Assembly: GCA_013400115.1 (NCBI GenBank)
Contig: VXBP01003474.1
Span: 117,807 to 181,806, forward strand
DNA: 64,000 nucleotides
Reading direction: 5' to 3'
DNA from: Rhinopomastus cyanomelas
Taxonomy: Eukaryota; Chordata; Aves; Bucerotiformes; Rhinopomastidae
Shown: positions 63,965 to 64,000 of the stretch, in pieces
How positions within the stretch are numbered: the stretch's first letter is position 1
Layout: every line of letters begins with the position of its first letter
The notes under the pieces: model-generated
Databases searched by the model: none
What the model was told of the DNA's origin: nothing
Seen by the model: the letters and a program-made list of their open reading frames with translations, nothing else
Program-made: the position numbers and the translations under genes

Positions 63965-64000
63965 AAGTGACTGAGGCTGGAGCAGCCCCCTGAGCTCAGC
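63965..64000 (-). repeat. CR1 fragment cut by the window edge
   Basis: Begins TGACTGAGGCTGGAGCAGCC, the same antisense end as at 18518 and 14890. Confidence 0.7.

Noticed and set aside
57823..64000. DGAT2 first exons
   Set aside because: No match to the conserved DGAT2 N-terminus or any later exon; the gene probably lies beyond the window.

Overview
This is a piece of a bird nuclear genome. The evidence is many 3' fragments of CR1 LINE elements in both orientations, with the typical end (a stretch reading like 'GGCTGCCCAGGGAGGTGGTG', then 'GATGATCTTGAAGGTC', then 'GATTCTGTGATTCT'). The vertebrate genes are GC-rich and compact, with short introns. The species cannot be told from the sequence alone. 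Four protein-coding genes are recognisable by reading exon translations and splice sites: the 3' two thirds of GDPD5 (plus strand, 1-12219), complete KLHL35 (plus, 17563-23229), MAP6 (minus, 42767 down to 32511) and complete MOGAT2 (plus, 48688-57456). No bacterial, viral, CRISPR or RNA gene was seen.

Layout. Positions 1-12.2 kb hold the last nine GDPD5 exons, plus a candidate in-frame 15-nt microexon at 8441-8455 and a 62-bp tandem repeat that starts over the stop codon. 12.2-17.5 kb is intergenic: CR1 pieces and a CpG-rich block (16.19-16.72 kb) that may be the KLHL35 promoter. 17.5-23.2 kb is KLHL35, six exons, 586 codons. 23.2-32.4 kb is a gene desert of CR1 and minisatellites, including a striking 45-bp unit repeated about 24 times (30.03-31.11 kb) and a 21-bp unit repeated ten times (27.67-27.89 kb). 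32.4-42.8 kb is MAP6 in three exons; exon 1 holds a 7-N gap that looks like an unmerged assembly overlap. 42.8-48.7 kb is the shared upstream region of MAP6 and MOGAT2, with a cytosine/adenine-rich minisatellite, a T-rich island, candidate regulatory sites and a 345-bp duplication around a single N. 48.7-57.8 kb is MOGAT2, six exons, 335 residues. 57.8-64 kb is CR1-rich with no gene recognised; DGAT2, the next gene in human, is not in the window.

How the genes relate. GDPD5 (GDE2) is a membrane glycerophosphodiester phosphodiesterase, KLHL35 a BTB-Kelch adaptor, MAP6 (STOP) a microtubule stabiliser and MOGAT2 an intestinal monoacylglycerol acyltransferase. They are not a pathway; they share a conserved neighbourhood (human 11q13). 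From memory the human order and strand are KLHL35(-) GDPD5(-) SERPINH1(+) MAP6(-) MOGAT2(+) DGAT2(+). Here GDPD5 and KLHL35 both point at MAP6 and SERPINH1 is absent between them, so the GDPD5-KLHL35 block is inverted relative to human, with one junction inside the minisatellite-rich 23.2-32.4 kb interval.

Limits: exon limits come from hand reading of reading frames and GT/AG sites. CR1 limits are approximate. Transcription-factor sites are motif matches only. No wholly new biological system was found; the best leads are the microexon, the inversion, the minisatellites and the gap artefacts.
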